A DNA stretch of 64,000 nt from Ectothiorhodospiraceae bacterium (GCA_020831885.1 JAFIFU010000006.1:1-64000), one strand, 5' to 3'. Positions 16,863 through 25,345 are shown, counted from the stretch's first letter. The notes: generated by a model from the sequence alone, not told the origin. Made by a program: numbers and translations.

Positions 16863-17912
16863 ATGAACCGCCAAGAGCCGAATGGCGACATCGCCGACGA
16901 CCCGCGGGCATTGAGGCGCGTACTTGACGGATACCGTGAACCACGCCTCGCCCGCAGCCTTCTGGAAATCGCCATCACAATGATTCCCTTCGCCGGTCTC
17001 TGGATACTGCTATGGGCCACCCTGAGCGCCGGACACTGGTTCGGCCTGTTGCTGGTCGTGCCCGCGTCCGGTTTCCTCGTGCGCGTGTTCATGATCATGC
17101 ACGACTGCAGCCACGGATCCTTCTTCCGATCCAGGCGCGTCAATGACTGGGTGGGGCGGGTCATGGGCGTTCTGACCCTGACGCCCTACGACTTATGGCG
17201 CCACACCCATGCGCGCCATCATGCCAGCTCCGGCAATCTGGACCGCCCGCGTGTCGGCGGCATCGATACCCAGACCGTGCGGGAATTCCAGGGTCTACCG
17301 CGAAGGCAGCGGCTCCGCTACCGTCTGTACCGGCATCCCTTGGTGCTGTTCGGTCTCGGCCCGGCGTACATTTTCCTGCTGGATAATCGCCTGCCCCTGG
17401 GTTTCATGCGCCAGGGATGGATGCCCTGGCTTAGCACCATGGGCACCAACGCGGCGATTGTGGTGATCGTCACCGGGACGATGTGGCTGGTGGGCGTCGG
17501 TCCCTTCCTGCTGGTGCATCTACCGATCATGCTTCTCGCCGCGTCCATCGGCGTCTGGTTGTTCTATATCCAGCACCAGTTCGCGGATACCTTCTGGGAA
17601 CATGGCAAGGACTGGACTTTCCACGAGGCGGCGCTACAAGGCAGTTCCCACTACGATCTGCCGGGTGTGCTACGCTGGTTCACCGCCAATATCGGGGTGC
17701 ATCATATCCATCACCTCTGCAGCCGCATCCCCTTCTACCGCCTACCCGAGGTGCTCCGTGACCACCCCGGGCTCCGCAGCGTCAGCCGCCTGACGCTGCG
17801 GCAAAGCCTCGGGGCGGTGCGGCTCTCGCTTTGGGACGAGGAGAAGCGGCGCCTGGTTTCCTTCGGGGACGCCCACGAACGGTCGTCGCCCGGGGGTGGC
17901 AGCAGGGCCTGA
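16863..17912 (+). CDS. Fatty acid desaturase, membrane di-iron type
   Basis: This 349-residue membrane enzyme has all three histidine boxes of acyl-lipid/acyl-CoA desaturases: HDCSHGS (near residue 80), HTHARHH (near 116) and GVHHIHHL (near 282). They lie between pairs of hydrophobic helices at ~35-75, ~175-195 and ~200-235. The third box is followed by the CSRIPFYRLPEVL pattern seen in the DesA/omega-3-like branch. It would introduce a double bond into membrane lipid acyl chains using O2 and reduced ferredoxin or cytochrome. The start at ATG 16863 is supported by CAGGAG at 16850-16855. The regiospecificity is unknown. Confidence 0.9.
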   Translation: MNRQEPNGDIADDPRALRRVLDGYREPRLARSLLEIAITMIPFAGLWILLWATLSAGHWFGLLLVVPASGFLVRVFMIMHDCSHGSFFRSRRVNDWVGRVMGVLTLTPYDLWRHTHARHHASSGNLDRPRVGGIDTQTVREFQGLPRRQRLRYRLYRHPLVLFGLGPAYIFLLDNRLPLGFMRQGWMPWLSTMGTNAAIVVIVTGTMWLVGVGPFLLVHLPIMLLAASIGVWLFYIQHQFADTFWEHGKDWTFHEAALQGSSHYDLPGVLRWFTANIGVHHIHHLCSRIPFYRLPEVLRDHPGLRSVSRLTLRQSLGAVRLSLWDEEKRRLVSFGDAHERSSPGGGSRA

Positions 17913-17951
17913 CCGGCCTTTGATATCACTTTGCTGCCGGGAAAGGGGGGA

Positions 17952-18785
17952 TCACGTGGATCGTCCGCCTATACGTTGTGTGATTTCGCAGGAAGTTGCA
18001 GCAACAAATTGACCTAACTGCTCAGCTTTTTCCGGGGACAGGCGGGCAGCAGGCCCGGAGAGGGAGATGGCGGCCAGGGGCTCACCGTTGCCATCGAAGA
18101 ACGGCGCCGCCACGCAGCGCATCCCCAGTACGTGATATTCGTCGTCCACCACGTAGCCGCGGAGCCGGCCCTGCTCCAGCAGCCGGTGCAGGCGGTCCAG
18201 GCTGGTGATGGAGTTGGCGGTGTATTCCGGGAGCCCGGTTTCCCGGATGATCGCCTCCACCTCCTCAGCGGAATGGGCGGAGAGCAGCGCCAGGCCAACC
18301 CCGGAGCAGGCCAGGGGAACACGGTCCCCGAGCCGGGAAAACGCCCGGATCGTGGCGCTGGATTCCACCTGGGCGACATAGACGGCCCCCAGGTCGCGCT
18401 CGATGGCCAGATTGCTGGTTTCCCCGGACCGGCTGGAGAGTTCCCGCATGTAGGGCCGGGCCAGAGAGACGAAGTCCCGCCCACGGATGAATGCGCTGCC
18501 AACCGCCACGGTGGCCGCACCCACGCGCCAGAGACCGGTGTTCGCCTCCAGCTCGGCAAAGCCACGGTGCTCCAGTGTGGCGAGCAGGCGGTGCGTGGTG
18601 GAGGCGGCCAGCCCCACCCGCCGCGCGATGTCGGTCAGCAGCAAGCCACGGGGTTCCGAGGCAAGACAGTCAAGCAGGGTCAGCCCCCGGCTGAGCGCCT
18701 GCACATTACCCTGTCCGTGATTGCCGGTGCGCGGTGTCCGCCGGCTGGCGCGGGCCTTGCGGTCTGCCATCATTCCGTCTTTCAT
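17952..18785 (-). CDS. IclR family transcriptional regulator
   Basis: This 277-residue regulator has an N-terminal winged HTH (LTDIARRVGLAASTTHRLLATLEHRGF, residues ~45-70). It is followed by the IclR effector domain, including DLGAVYVAQVESSATIRAF and CSGVGLALLS. It is divergent from the hydroxypyruvate isomerase gene, with a perfect 10+1+10 palindrome in the 68-nt gap. It therefore probably controls hyi and itself in response to a small carboxylic acid, as IclR relatives AllR and GclR do for glyoxylate metabolism. Start choice between ATG 18785 and ATG 18773 is uncertain. Confidence 0.92.
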   Translation of the reverse strand: MKDGMMADRKARASRRTPRTGNHGQGNVQALSRGLTLLDCLASEPRGLLLTDIARRVGLAASTTHRLLATLEHRGFAELEANTGLWRVGAATVAVGSAFIRGRDFVSLARPYMRELSSRSGETSNLAIERDLGAVYVAQVESSATIRAFSRLGDRVPLACSGVGLALLSAHSAEEVEAIIRETGLPEYTANSITSLDRLHRLLEQGRLRGYVVDDEYHVLGMRCVAAPFFDGNGEPLAAISLSGPAARLSPEKAEQLGQFVAATSCEITQRIGGRST

Positions 18786-18812
18786 GTCCCCTGTTGTTCA
18801 CCGGGGATGATA

Positions 18813-18833
18813 CGCAGACGGGACCCGTCTGCG
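18813..18833. promoter_or_regulatory. Perfect palindrome, likely IclR-family operator
   Basis: CGCAGACGGG (18813-18822) and CCCGTCTGCG (18824-18833) are exact reverse complements around a single A at 18823. The site lies midway between the divergent starts at 18785 (iclR) and 18854 (hyi). Its size and symmetry fit a dimer-bound operator controlling both genes. It could also form a strong hairpin in either leader. Confidence 0.6.
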
Positions 18834-18853
18834 CCAGCACGCCAGAGGCCGTC

Positions 18854-19633
18854 ATGCCGCGATTCTCAGCGAACCTTTCCATGCTGTTCACGGAATTGCC
18901 GTTCCAGGAACGTTTTGCCGCCGCCGCCCGGGCGGGATTCTCCGCTGTGGAAATCCAGTTTCCGTACGGCCTGCCGGCGGTGGAGCTTGCGTCGGCCCTT
19001 GGCGATACCCGACAGCGGCTCGTACTCCACAATCTTCCGCCGGGGGATTGGGATGGCGGGGAGCGGGGGATCGCCTGTCATCCCGGGCGGGAGGCCGAGT
19101 TCCGGGACGGTGTGGAGCAGGGTCTGGAGTACTGTGTGCGTCTGGGTTGCCCGCAGCTCAACTGCCTTGCCGGGATTCCGCCCCCGGGAGTGGATCCGGC
19201 GGAAGCCTGGGCGGTGTTCCGGGCCAACCTGCGGCATGCCGCCTCCCGCTTGGCGGCACATCATCGGCGGCTGCTGATCGAGCCCATCAATACCCGGGAT
19301 GTACCCGGATTCCTGCTCAATCGCAGTGATGCGGCGCTTGCACTGATCCGGGAGCTGCGGCTGGACAATCTCTTTCTGCAGTATGACGTTTACCATATGC
19401 AGATTATGGAAGGCGATCTGTCCCGGGGGCTGGAGCGGGCCGGTGACCGCCTGGGGCATGTCCAGATCGCCGATGTGCCGGGGCGGCACCAACCGGGCAC
19501 CGGCGAGATCCGTTTCCCCCACCTGTTCCGCTGGCTCGCCACCCTGGGTTACGCGGGCTATGTGGGATGCGAGTACATCCCCCTGGCCGGCACCATGGAA
19601 TCCCTGGGCTGGCTGAAGGAGGCCGGCGGCTGA
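18854..19633 (+). CDS. hyi: Hydroxypyruvate isomerase-type TIM-barrel protein
   Basis: This 259-residue protein matches bacterial Hyi, which interconverts hydroxypyruvate and tartronate semialdehyde, in the xylose-isomerase-like TIM-barrel superfamily. Supporting segments are FSANLSMLFTELPFQERF at the N-terminus, GFSAVEIQFPY, LLIEPINTRDVPGF (metal-binding Glu), QYDVYHMQIMEGDL, HVQIADVPGRHQPGTGEI and GYVGCEYIP (second metal Glu). The usual partners gcl and glxR are not in the window. The divergent IclR regulator suggests glyoxylate/hydroxypyruvate-responsive control. The start is ATG 18854. Confidence 0.88.
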   Translation: MPRFSANLSMLFTELPFQERFAAAARAGFSAVEIQFPYGLPAVELASALGDTRQRLVLHNLPPGDWDGGERGIACHPGREAEFRDGVEQGLEYCVRLGCPQLNCLAGIPPPGVDPAEAWAVFRANLRHAASRLAAHHRRLLIEPINTRDVPGFLLNRSDAALALIRELRLDNLFLQYDVYHMQIMEGDLSRGLERAGDRLGHVQIADVPGRHQPGTGEIRFPHLFRWLATLGYAGYVGCEYIPLAGTMESLGWLKEAGG

Positions 19634-20287
19634 TCAGGGGATCAGCAGCACGTGCAGGCTGCGCGGGCCATGGGCGCCGAGCTGCATGGTCTGCTCCACG
19701 TCCGCGGTGCGTGACGGGCCGGTGATGTAGTTCAGCGAGCGGGGGGGGAAGTCCGGCCGCCGGCGCAGTGACGCCCACACGTCCTCCATGTACGGCAGGA
19801 TGTGTTCCCGCCGCAGTACCACCAGATGGTGGTCCGCCAGGAAATCCAGCGTTGTGGGCGATTCCGGCCCGGAGCAGAGCACCAGAGTACCGGTCTCCGC
19901 CATGGCCGCATCCGCCACCGAGAGTGCCACATCCAGTCCCTGGGGATCGGTTCCGGTGGTGATCTCCAGTTGATCGGGCCAGGACAGGTTCTGCAACAGC
20001 CGGTGCGGGGCGACGCGGAGTCGGGGCGCCAGGCCGTTGTCGGCGAGGTAATCGACCACCGTCGTCGGAACGGCGTCCAGCGTGTCCACGCCGGTCCAGC
20101 TCGCGGAGGCCGCTTGCAGCCGGTCCAGAAAACGGTCCAGCAGCGCCCCTTCCCACTGCGGACGCGGCGGTGAAGCGTCGGACGGGTGATCATGGCCTCC
20201 GGATGGCGAACCGGTGCCCCGGTTCCCATTCCTTCCGTCAAGTGCCGCCGCCACGCGGCGGAGAATGTTATCCCGTGCGCTGCTCAT
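19634..20287 (-). CDS. lutC: Lactate utilization protein C (LUD domain)
   Basis: This 217-residue LUD-domain protein is the third subunit of the LutABC L-lactate dehydrogenase complex, which oxidises lactate to pyruvate in the cytoplasm. The conserved C-terminal pattern is present: DVALSVADAAMAETGTLVLCSGPESPTTLDFLADHHLVVL, then SLNYITGPSRTADVEQTMQLGAHGPRSLHVLLI. ATG 20287 overlaps the lutB stop as ATGA (20284-20287), giving translational coupling. A much longer in-frame extension exists but lies inside lutB and is not real. It is the last gene of the lutABC operon. Confidence 0.92.
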   Translation of the reverse strand: MSSARDNILRRVAAALDGRNGNRGTGSPSGGHDHPSDASPPRPQWEGALLDRFLDRLQAASASWTGVDTLDAVPTTVVDYLADNGLAPRLRVAPHRLLQNLSWPDQLEITTGTDPQGLDVALSVADAAMAETGTLVLCSGPESPTTLDFLADHHLVVLRREHILPYMEDVWASLRRRPDFPPRSLNYITGPSRTADVEQTMQLGAHGPRSLHVLLIP

Positions 20288-21714
20288 ACCGGCTTTCGCT
20301 CCGTTTGCCGTTTTTTCCATTGTTGCCGGAAACCGGGTCCCTGTGGCGCGGGGAAATCCCTGGACGCCGTCCAGCCACCGGCCAGCGGCAGGCGGCGGAT
20401 ACGTCCGCGCTTTCCTCCCAGGAGGCGCAAAAGGCGGCCGGCGAGCCCGGTGCTCAGAGCGTAGAGCGCGGGCCGCCGGGCAAGCGCGCCCCAGAGCCGC
20501 AGCCCCCATCGGGTGCGGCTGTCCGTGATGTTCCGGCGGAACTGCTCGGCGCGGAGCTGACGCAGCAGATCCGGCAGCGGGATCTTCACCGGACATACCG
20601 AGGCGCACCGCCCGTTCAGCGTGCAGGCATTGGGCAGATCCCGCGTGTTCTCCAGCCCGCGAAACAGGGGCGTCAGCACGGAACCCATGGGGCCGGGGTA
20701 GACCCAGCCGTAGGCATGGCCTCCGATGGCCGAGTACACCGGGCAGTGGTTCATGCAGGCGCCGCAGCGGATGCAGCGCAGCATCTCCCGGTACGGGCCG
20801 GCCAGCATCCGGCTGCGGCCGTTATCCAGCAGCACCAGGTGGAACTCCCCGGGGCCGTCCGGATCATCCGCCCGTCGCGGCCCGGTGACGAACGTGGTGT
20901 AGCAGGACATGGCCTGCCCGGTGGCGCTTCGGCCCAGCAGTCGCAGCAGGGTGGTGGCGTCATCCAGCGTGGGTACCACCTTGTCGATGCCGGCCACGGC
21001 GATATGCATGCGGGGCAGCGTGTGGGTGAGATCCGCGTTGCCTTCGTTGGTTACCAGTACGATGGAGCCCGTCTCCGCCACCAGGAAGTTGGCCCCGGTG
21101 ATGCCCACATCGGCGCTGAGGAACTTGTCCCGGAGCACCTCCCGGGCTTCGTTGACCAGCTCCGGTATCTCCCGGAGCCGGGCCTTTAGCGCGCCCTGAT
21201 GGTGATGGGTGTCGAACAGCTCGGAAATCTGCTGGCGCGTCTTGTGCACCGCCGGTGCAATGATGTGGCTGGGGGGTTCCTGGGCCAGTTGTATGATGTA
21301 CTCCCCCAGGTCGGTTTCCACCACGTCCAGGCCGGCCGCCTCCAGGGCCGGATTGATGGCAATCTCCTCGCCCACCATGCTCTTGGACTTGGTGACCCGT
21401 TGCGCATCCGCCTGGCGACAGAGTCCCAGAATGATCTCCCGGGCCTGGGCGTCGTTCTCCGCCCAGTGAACCTGCCCCCCGGCGGCCCGGACAGCGGATT
21501 CCAGTTGCTCCAGATGATGGTCCAGTTGGCTCAGCGCCAGATCCCGGATACGCCGGCCGCGCTCCCGCAGCGCCTCGAAGTCGGCGATGTCATGGATGCC
21601 TTTGCGGCGCTTGTCAATAAAGCCGGACCGGGCACGGGACAAGGCCTGTTGCAGGGTGGGGTCCCGCAGTGCGGCTTGCGCCTGCGAGCGAAAACGTTCC
21701 GGTGAGAGCTGCAT
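20284..21714 (-). CDS. lutB: Lactate utilization iron-sulfur protein B
   Basis: This is a 476-residue LutB/YkgF protein. The N-terminal LUD domain (NADLTHTLPRMHIAVAGIDKVV, TKSKSMVGEEIAINPALE) is followed by two 4Fe-4S clusters, MLRCIRCGACMNHCPVY (near residue 310) and CTLNGRCASVCPVKIPL (near 355), and a C-terminal Arg-rich tail. It carries electrons within the LutABC lactate-oxidising complex. It starts 1 nt after the lutA stop and overlaps lutC by 4 nt. In this family the tail commonly ends in the motif seen here (AGGWTASRDFPAP). No lactate permease is in the window. Confidence 0.95.
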   Translation of the reverse strand: MQLSPERFRSQAQAALRDPTLQQALSRARSGFIDKRRKGIHDIADFEALRERGRRIRDLALSQLDHHLEQLESAVRAAGGQVHWAENDAQAREIILGLCRQADAQRVTKSKSMVGEEIAINPALEAAGLDVVETDLGEYIIQLAQEPPSHIIAPAVHKTRQQISELFDTHHHQGALKARLREIPELVNEAREVLRDKFLSADVGITGANFLVAETGSIVLVTNEGNADLTHTLPRMHIAVAGIDKVVPTLDDATTLLRLLGRSATGQAMSCYTTFVTGPRRADDPDGPGEFHLVLLDNGRSRMLAGPYREMLRCIRCGACMNHCPVYSAIGGHAYGWVYPGPMGSVLTPLFRGLENTRDLPNACTLNGRCASVCPVKIPLPDLLRQLRAEQFRRNITDSRTRWGLRLWGALARRPALYALSTGLAGRLLRLLGGKRGRIRRLPLAGGWTASRDFPAPQGPGFRQQWKKRQTERKPV

Positions 21715-21715
21715 G

Positions 21716-22498
21716 TCAGCGCTCCTTCTCGCCGATGGCCGGGCCGTCCGCAGTGCCGGCGAGCACCTCCGCCACGTGGTAGGCCCTGGTGGGCACACCC
21801 AGCCGCTGCATGCGGCCGGCGATATTCATCAGGCAGCCCAAATCCCCTCCCAGCAACATGTCGGCCCCGGACTCCCGGACGCGTTCCACCTTGTTGCTCA
21901 CCATGCGCTCGGAGATTTCCGGATACTTTACGCAGAAGGTTCCACCGAAGCCGCAGCAGGTATCGGTATCCTCCATCTCCCGCAGGGAAAGGCCCTGAAC
22001 CGCGCCGAGGAGCTTCCGCGGCTGTTCACGGATACCAAGCTGGCGCAGCCCGGAACAGGCGTCGTGATAGGTGGCGATGCCCTGACAGGGGCCAAGGCTG
22101 TCCGCCGGTAAACCGGCCACGTCCACGAGAAAGCGCGTCAGCTCCCAGGTACGACCGGTCAGATCCCGGGCCGCATCCAGCCACTCCGGCTCGTCGGCGA
22201 ACAGCGTGGGATAGTGGCAGACCATGGTGCCGGCACAGGACCCGGAGGGCACCACCACGTGGGCATAGCCCTGCAATTGCCGGATTGCCCGACGGGCCAG
22301 CTCCCGGGCCTGAGCCTCGTCGCCGCTGTTCCAGGCCGGTTGACCGCAACAGGTCTGACCGTCAGGTACCTCCACCCGGTAGCCGGCCCGTTCCAGCAAA
22401 TCCACCGCGGCCATGCCGACACCGGGGCGGAACAGATCCACCAGACAGGTGACGTAGAGGGCGACGGTGTCCGGGCGGGTTACGGCGGAATCGCTCAC
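21716..22498 (-). CDS. lutA: Lactate utilization protein A (CCG-domain Fe-S protein)
   Basis: This 260-residue LutA/YkgE protein has two cysteine-rich CCG domains, TCCGQPAWNSGD near residue 45 and TCCGFGGTFCVKYPEIS near residue 180, which bind an unusual Fe-S cluster as in heterodisulfide reductases. It is the promoter-proximal gene of lutABC, and the start is GTG 22498. The 122-nt gap upstream, shared with the divergent phhB, must hold the promoter. No LutR or LldR regulator lies next to it; the iclR gene 3 kb away is the nearest regulator of carboxylate-type metabolism. Confidence 0.94.
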   Translation of the reverse strand: MSDSAVTRPDTVALYVTCLVDLFRPGVGMAAVDLLERAGYRVEVPDGQTCCGQPAWNSGDEAQARELARRAIRQLQGYAHVVVPSGSCAGTMVCHYPTLFADEPEWLDAARDLTGRTWELTRFLVDVAGLPADSLGPCQGIATYHDACSGLRQLGIREQPRKLLGAVQGLSLREMEDTDTCCGFGGTFCVKYPEISERMVSNKVERVRESGADMLLGGDLGCLMNIAGRMQRLGVPTRAYHVAEVLAGTADGPAIGEKER

Positions 22499-22620
22499 GG
22501 GCGGTTTCTCCTGTCTGGAGGGGGATCATGGGCCTGGCGTGGCAAGCACCGTGCTTGCGGAACCCGGGGAGTGCTTCGTAGTCTGCAAGGATACATGCGT
22601 CCTGTGGAGGAGGAACTCCC

Positions 22621-22956
22621 ATGAGTCTCAGCGCGAAAACGTGTACCCCGTGTCGGGGCGGCGTGGACCCCATGCCGGCGGACCAGGCTCAGGAAATGCT
22701 GAAGCAGGTACCGGAATGGTCCCTGACCCACGATGCAACGCGTCTGGAACGGCGTTTCACATTCCGGGATTTCGTCGAAGCCAACCGGTTTGTCGACCGG
22801 GTGGGCGAGATGGCCGAGGAGCAGGGGCATCATCCGGACATCACCTTCGGCTGGGGCTACGCGTTGGTGGAGATCTGGACCCACAAGATCGGTGGCCTGC
22901 ATGAGAACGACTTCATCTTTGCCGCCAAGACGGATGACATCTACCGCGCTTCCTGA
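22621..22956 (+). CDS. phhB: Pterin-4a-carbinolamine dehydratase
   Basis: This 111-residue protein has the PCD/DCoH signature EEQGHHPDITFGWGYALVEI with catalytic histidines, plus FRDFVEANRFVDRVGEMA and a TxxxGGL-type WTHKIGGLHENDF end. It recycles the 4a-hydroxytetrahydropterin made by phenylalanine hydroxylase. No phhA is nearby, and stand-alone copies often have a molybdopterin-related or unknown role. That would fit the moaC gene directly facing it, but this is inference. AGGAGGA precedes ATG 22621. Its last 16 nt overlap the end of convergent moaC. Confidence 0.93.
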   Translation: MSLSAKTCTPCRGGVDPMPADQAQEMLKQVPEWSLTHDATRLERRFTFRDFVEANRFVDRVGEMAEEQGHHPDITFGWGYALVEIWTHKIGGLHENDFIFAAKTDDIYRAS

Positions 22957-23432
22957 ATGGTGCGGTCCCAGGTTCCGGAGCGTCCGCCGGATTTGTGCAG
23001 CAGGCGGATACCGGTGATTTCCATGCCCCGGTCCATGGCCTTGCACATGTCATAGACCGTGAGCAGTGCCGCCTGTACGGCGTGGAGTGCCTCCATCTCC
23101 ACGCCGGTACGTTCCACGGTGACCGTCTCGGCCCGGCATTCCAACCCGCTGCCGTCATCCAGCGGCCGGAGAACCAGTTCCGCATGGGTCAGTGCGATGG
23201 GGTGGCACAGGGGCACGATGTCCCAGGTTTTTTTGGCAGCCATCAGTCCGGCCACGCGGGCCACGGCGAGCACGTCACCCTTGCGGATCTGTTGCCCCCG
23301 GATGGCCGCCAGCGTTTCCGGCGCCATCAGGATCCGTCCCTCGGCGATGGCCACCCGCCGCGTGGCGGCCTTGTCCCCCACGTCGACGATATGCACCTCG
23401 CCGCTTTCGGTCAGGTGTGGCAATTGACTCAT
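22941..23432 (-). CDS. moaC: Cyclic pyranopterin monophosphate synthase
   Basis: This 163-residue MoaC catalyses the second half of the first step of molybdenum cofactor synthesis, converting the MoaA product to cyclic pyranopterin monophosphate. Diagnostic segments are ATRRVAIAEGRILM, KKTWDIVPLCHPIALTH (catalytic site), ERTGVEMEALHAVQ and DMCKAMDRGMEITGIRLLHKSGGRSG. Length and ends are normal. Other moa genes are not nearby. It overlaps convergent phhB by 16 nt at the 3' end. Confidence 0.96.
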   Translation of the reverse strand: MSQLPHLTESGEVHIVDVGDKAATRRVAIAEGRILMAPETLAAIRGQQIRKGDVLAVARVAGLMAAKKTWDIVPLCHPIALTHAELVLRPLDDGSGLECRAETVTVERTGVEMEALHAVQAALLTVYDMCKAMDRGMEITGIRLLHKSGGRSGTWDRTIQEAR

Positions 23433-23592
23433 GGTTGTCTCCGCTCTGACTCCGGCCAGTATACGGTGCGGTGGCGTGGAATCGAACCAGGAGGGTGTCC
23501 GGAAGCCGCGGGCGCCGTGTGCCGGGACGTGTAGATCGGAAGCCCTGCTGAGCGGGATTTCCGATAATGCGGCCGTGACGTACGGCTTTGAC

Positions 23593-23628
23593 GTCGGTGA
23601 TCCGCCCTGCGGGCGGCTACCGACCTAC
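23593..23628 (-). repeat. REP-like palindrome with GTAG end
   Basis: On the minus strand this reads GTAG, then GTCGGT, CCGCCC-GCA-GGGCGG and ACCGAC, a long hairpin with one small internal bulge. GTAG followed by an imperfect palindrome is the layout of REP elements mobilised by RAYT (TnpA-REP) proteins, and GTCGG...CCGAC stems are common in gammaproteobacterial REPs. It lies in the moaC-MAPEG gap (23433-23685), which holds no gene. Only one copy was noticed in this window. Confidence 0.55.
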
Positions 23629-23685
23629 CCCGGGTTGGCGGCGGGGGTACGGTTGATGTCGCCGGATGCGGTGGGTACGTGACGC

Positions 23686-24060
23686 TCAGGCGGCGGCGAT
23701 GAACAGGCCGATCACGCAGAGAAAACCGCCTACCCAGCACAGGCTTCGAAGCAGGTGCCAGTCGCCGATGTAGCAGATCCCGTAGATGATCCGCAGGGCG
23801 ACGAAGCTCAGCGCCAGGGCGTTGATGGTGCTCTGAGTCGCGTCCAGCTGGTGGGCGATGATCACGCCGGCGGCGAAGGGGGCGAAGGCTTCGTAACTGT
23901 TCTGCTGTGCCCAATGGGCCCGTCTGCGCCAGCCCGCCTGGTTTTCCAGCCATTCGCGAGGGGCGCGATTGCTGAACCGCTCACCGCCGGCCTTGGCCAC
24001 ACCGGCGAAAACGATGGGCAGGATGGCGGCGACCAGCACCGTCCAGTAGGCAATGGTCAT
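23686..24060 (-). CDS. MAPEG family membrane protein
   Basis: This 124-residue protein has four hydrophobic helices and the MAPEG (membrane-associated eicosanoid/glutathione metabolism) pattern: an N-terminal helix, then RAHWAQQNSYEAFAPFAAGV with the N-x-x-E-x-F/A glutathione-binding segment, and FVALRIIYGICYIGDWHLLRSLCW. Bacterial members are usually uncharacterised. Some have glutathione-dependent activity. The gene is monocistronic on the minus strand, with the porin gene and its terminator upstream. Confidence 0.88.
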   Translation of the reverse strand: MTIAYWTVLVAAILPIVFAGVAKAGGERFSNRAPREWLENQAGWRRRAHWAQQNSYEAFAPFAAGVIIAHQLDATQSTINALALSFVALRIIYGICYIGDWHLLRSLCWVGGFLCVIGLFIAAA

Positions 24061-24168
24061 GGTTCCGGTGTCTCCTGAGGTCCGTGCCGGTTACATCCTA
24101 CATCAGCGCTTGCTTAGGCTGTCGACAGGTATTGGTTGGCAACCTGTTTCGAAGGCGTGCCAACAGAA

Positions 24169-24190
24169 ACGGGCGCCTTCGGGCGCCCGT
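24169..24190 (-). terminator. Rho-independent terminator of the porin gene
   Basis: ACGGGCGCC (24169-24177) and GGCGCCCGT (24182-24190) pair perfectly around a TTCG tetraloop. Read on the minus strand the stem is followed by TTTCTGTT. It lies 25 nt past the porin stop. Two overlapping weaker inverted repeats (ACAGGT/ACCTGT and GTTGGCA/TGCCAAC) sit just beyond, at 24125-24164. Confidence 0.85.
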
Positions 24191-24214
24191 TGCGGGTTAA
24201 CCCCGGGTGATGCT

Positions 24215-25345
24215 TCAGAAATGGTGTTGCAGCGCGATCATGCCCAGGGTGTCGTCGTCGCCATCCTCAAGTTCAGCGTACTCGAACTCGAACCGGGCGT
24301 TGGTCCGGTCGGTGAAGGCATGGCGGACGAAGCCGTAGATGTTGAGATCCAGATCCTGGACGTCGTCCAGATCCGCGGATCCCCTGCCGATGCCCAGGCT
24401 GGCATCCCAGCCCTGGCCGAAGTTGAAGAAGCCGGCCAGAGTGAAGGCATCCCGCTCATCCCCCGCATCGTCATCGGCGTTGGCGTAGTTGAACCCGAGT
24501 TCCACTTGAGGGTTGATGGTCCAGCGGGCACCCAGGTTGTACAGCCGGGCCTCGCTGTCATCGAAGCCGCTGGGAACGTCCACGATCTCCCGCACGTAGA
24601 CAGCGTTGACGCTGAGCATGTCGTTGAACGAGTACTGGGCCGCGATCTGCACGGAACTCACCCCGCTCTCGTTGCTGGCGGACCCGGCATCGTCCGGGTC
24701 CGCAGGATCCAGTTCGTCCCGCTCACCCTCGCCGATGCCCAGCGTGATGTTGAAAGCGAAAGGATCGGAATGTCCCCAGGCGCTGCCGTACTGGTAGCTG
24801 ATGGCGCTGGATTGCCGGAACCCGAAGGCCAGGGAATCCCGCAACAGGCCGGTGGTGTAGTAGTACGCCCCGTAGCCATGCACATCGTTACGGTTGGTGT
24901 TCCAGGCCCCGAACTCATACAGCGCCATCCACTGCGTGCCGACCTTGACCTGGCCCCAGTCACCGCCCAGGGCAACCCAGCCCAGGCGGGTGCCGATGGA
25001 GCTGTCAGTCATGCCGGAGTCCTCCACCAGGACGTCCACCGCGTACTCCAGGGTATAGGTCAGTTCCACCTGGTTAGTGAGCTGTTCCCCGCCCCGCAGG
25101 CCGATGCGGGACTGCAGGCCGTTACTGAGTGTGAAGTCCTTGTCGTCGGTGTTACCCGCCACCGAGTTCATGCCGGGAAAGATCAGTCCGGTCCCATCGC
25201 CGGAATAGCGCTCCAGGCCGATATCGATGATGCCGTACAGGTCGATGTCGAACGCCTGGGCGCTGCCAGCGGTGACCAGCGCGCCACTGCCGAGCATCGA
25301 TGCCAGTGCCAGCGCATTGAGTCTGACCAGTTTGGATTTCCGCAT
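24215..25345 (-). CDS. Gram-negative general porin
   Basis: This 376-residue outer-membrane protein has a Sec signal peptide (MRKSKLVRLNALALASML, cleavage after AQA near residue 31). The mature start FDIDLYGIIDIGLERYSGDG is the first strand of 16-stranded trimeric porins. It also has LSNGLQSRIGLRGGEQL, WVALGGDWGQVKVGTQWM and a C-terminal phenylalanine (MIALQHHF), the BAM recognition signal. The mature protein is very acidic. Alternating polar/apolar strands with Asp-rich turns run throughout. It is monocistronic, with a strong terminator downstream and a long leader region upstream. Confidence 0.92.
   Translation of the reverse strand: MRKSKLVRLNALALASMLGSGALVTAGSAQAFDIDLYGIIDIGLERYSGDGTGLIFPGMNSVAGNTDDKDFTLSNGLQSRIGLRGGEQLTNQVELTYTLEYAVDVLVEDSGMTDSSIGTRLGWVALGGDWGQVKVGTQWMALYEFGAWNTNRNDVHGYGAYYYTTGLLRDSLAFGFRQSSAISYQYGSAWGHSDPFAFNITLGIGEGERDELDPADPDDAGSASNESGVSSVQIAAQYSFNDMLSVNAVYVREIVDVPSGFDDSEARLYNLGARWTINPQVELGFNYANADDDAGDERDAFTLAGFFNFGQGWDASLGIGRGSADLDDVQDLDLNIYGFVRHAFTDRTNARFEFEYAELEDGDDDTLGMIALQHHF

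Noticed and set aside
23431-23682. An 83-codon plus-strand open frame in the moaC-MAPEG gap
   Set aside because: It spans the REP-like hairpin, has no ribosome site and shows no family resemblance.
24102-24118. ATCAGCGCTTGCTTAGG, resembling the terminus of the dispersed repeat
   Set aside because: Only about 14 bases match and no core or second arm is nearby. It may be chance or a relic, so it was not counted as a copy.
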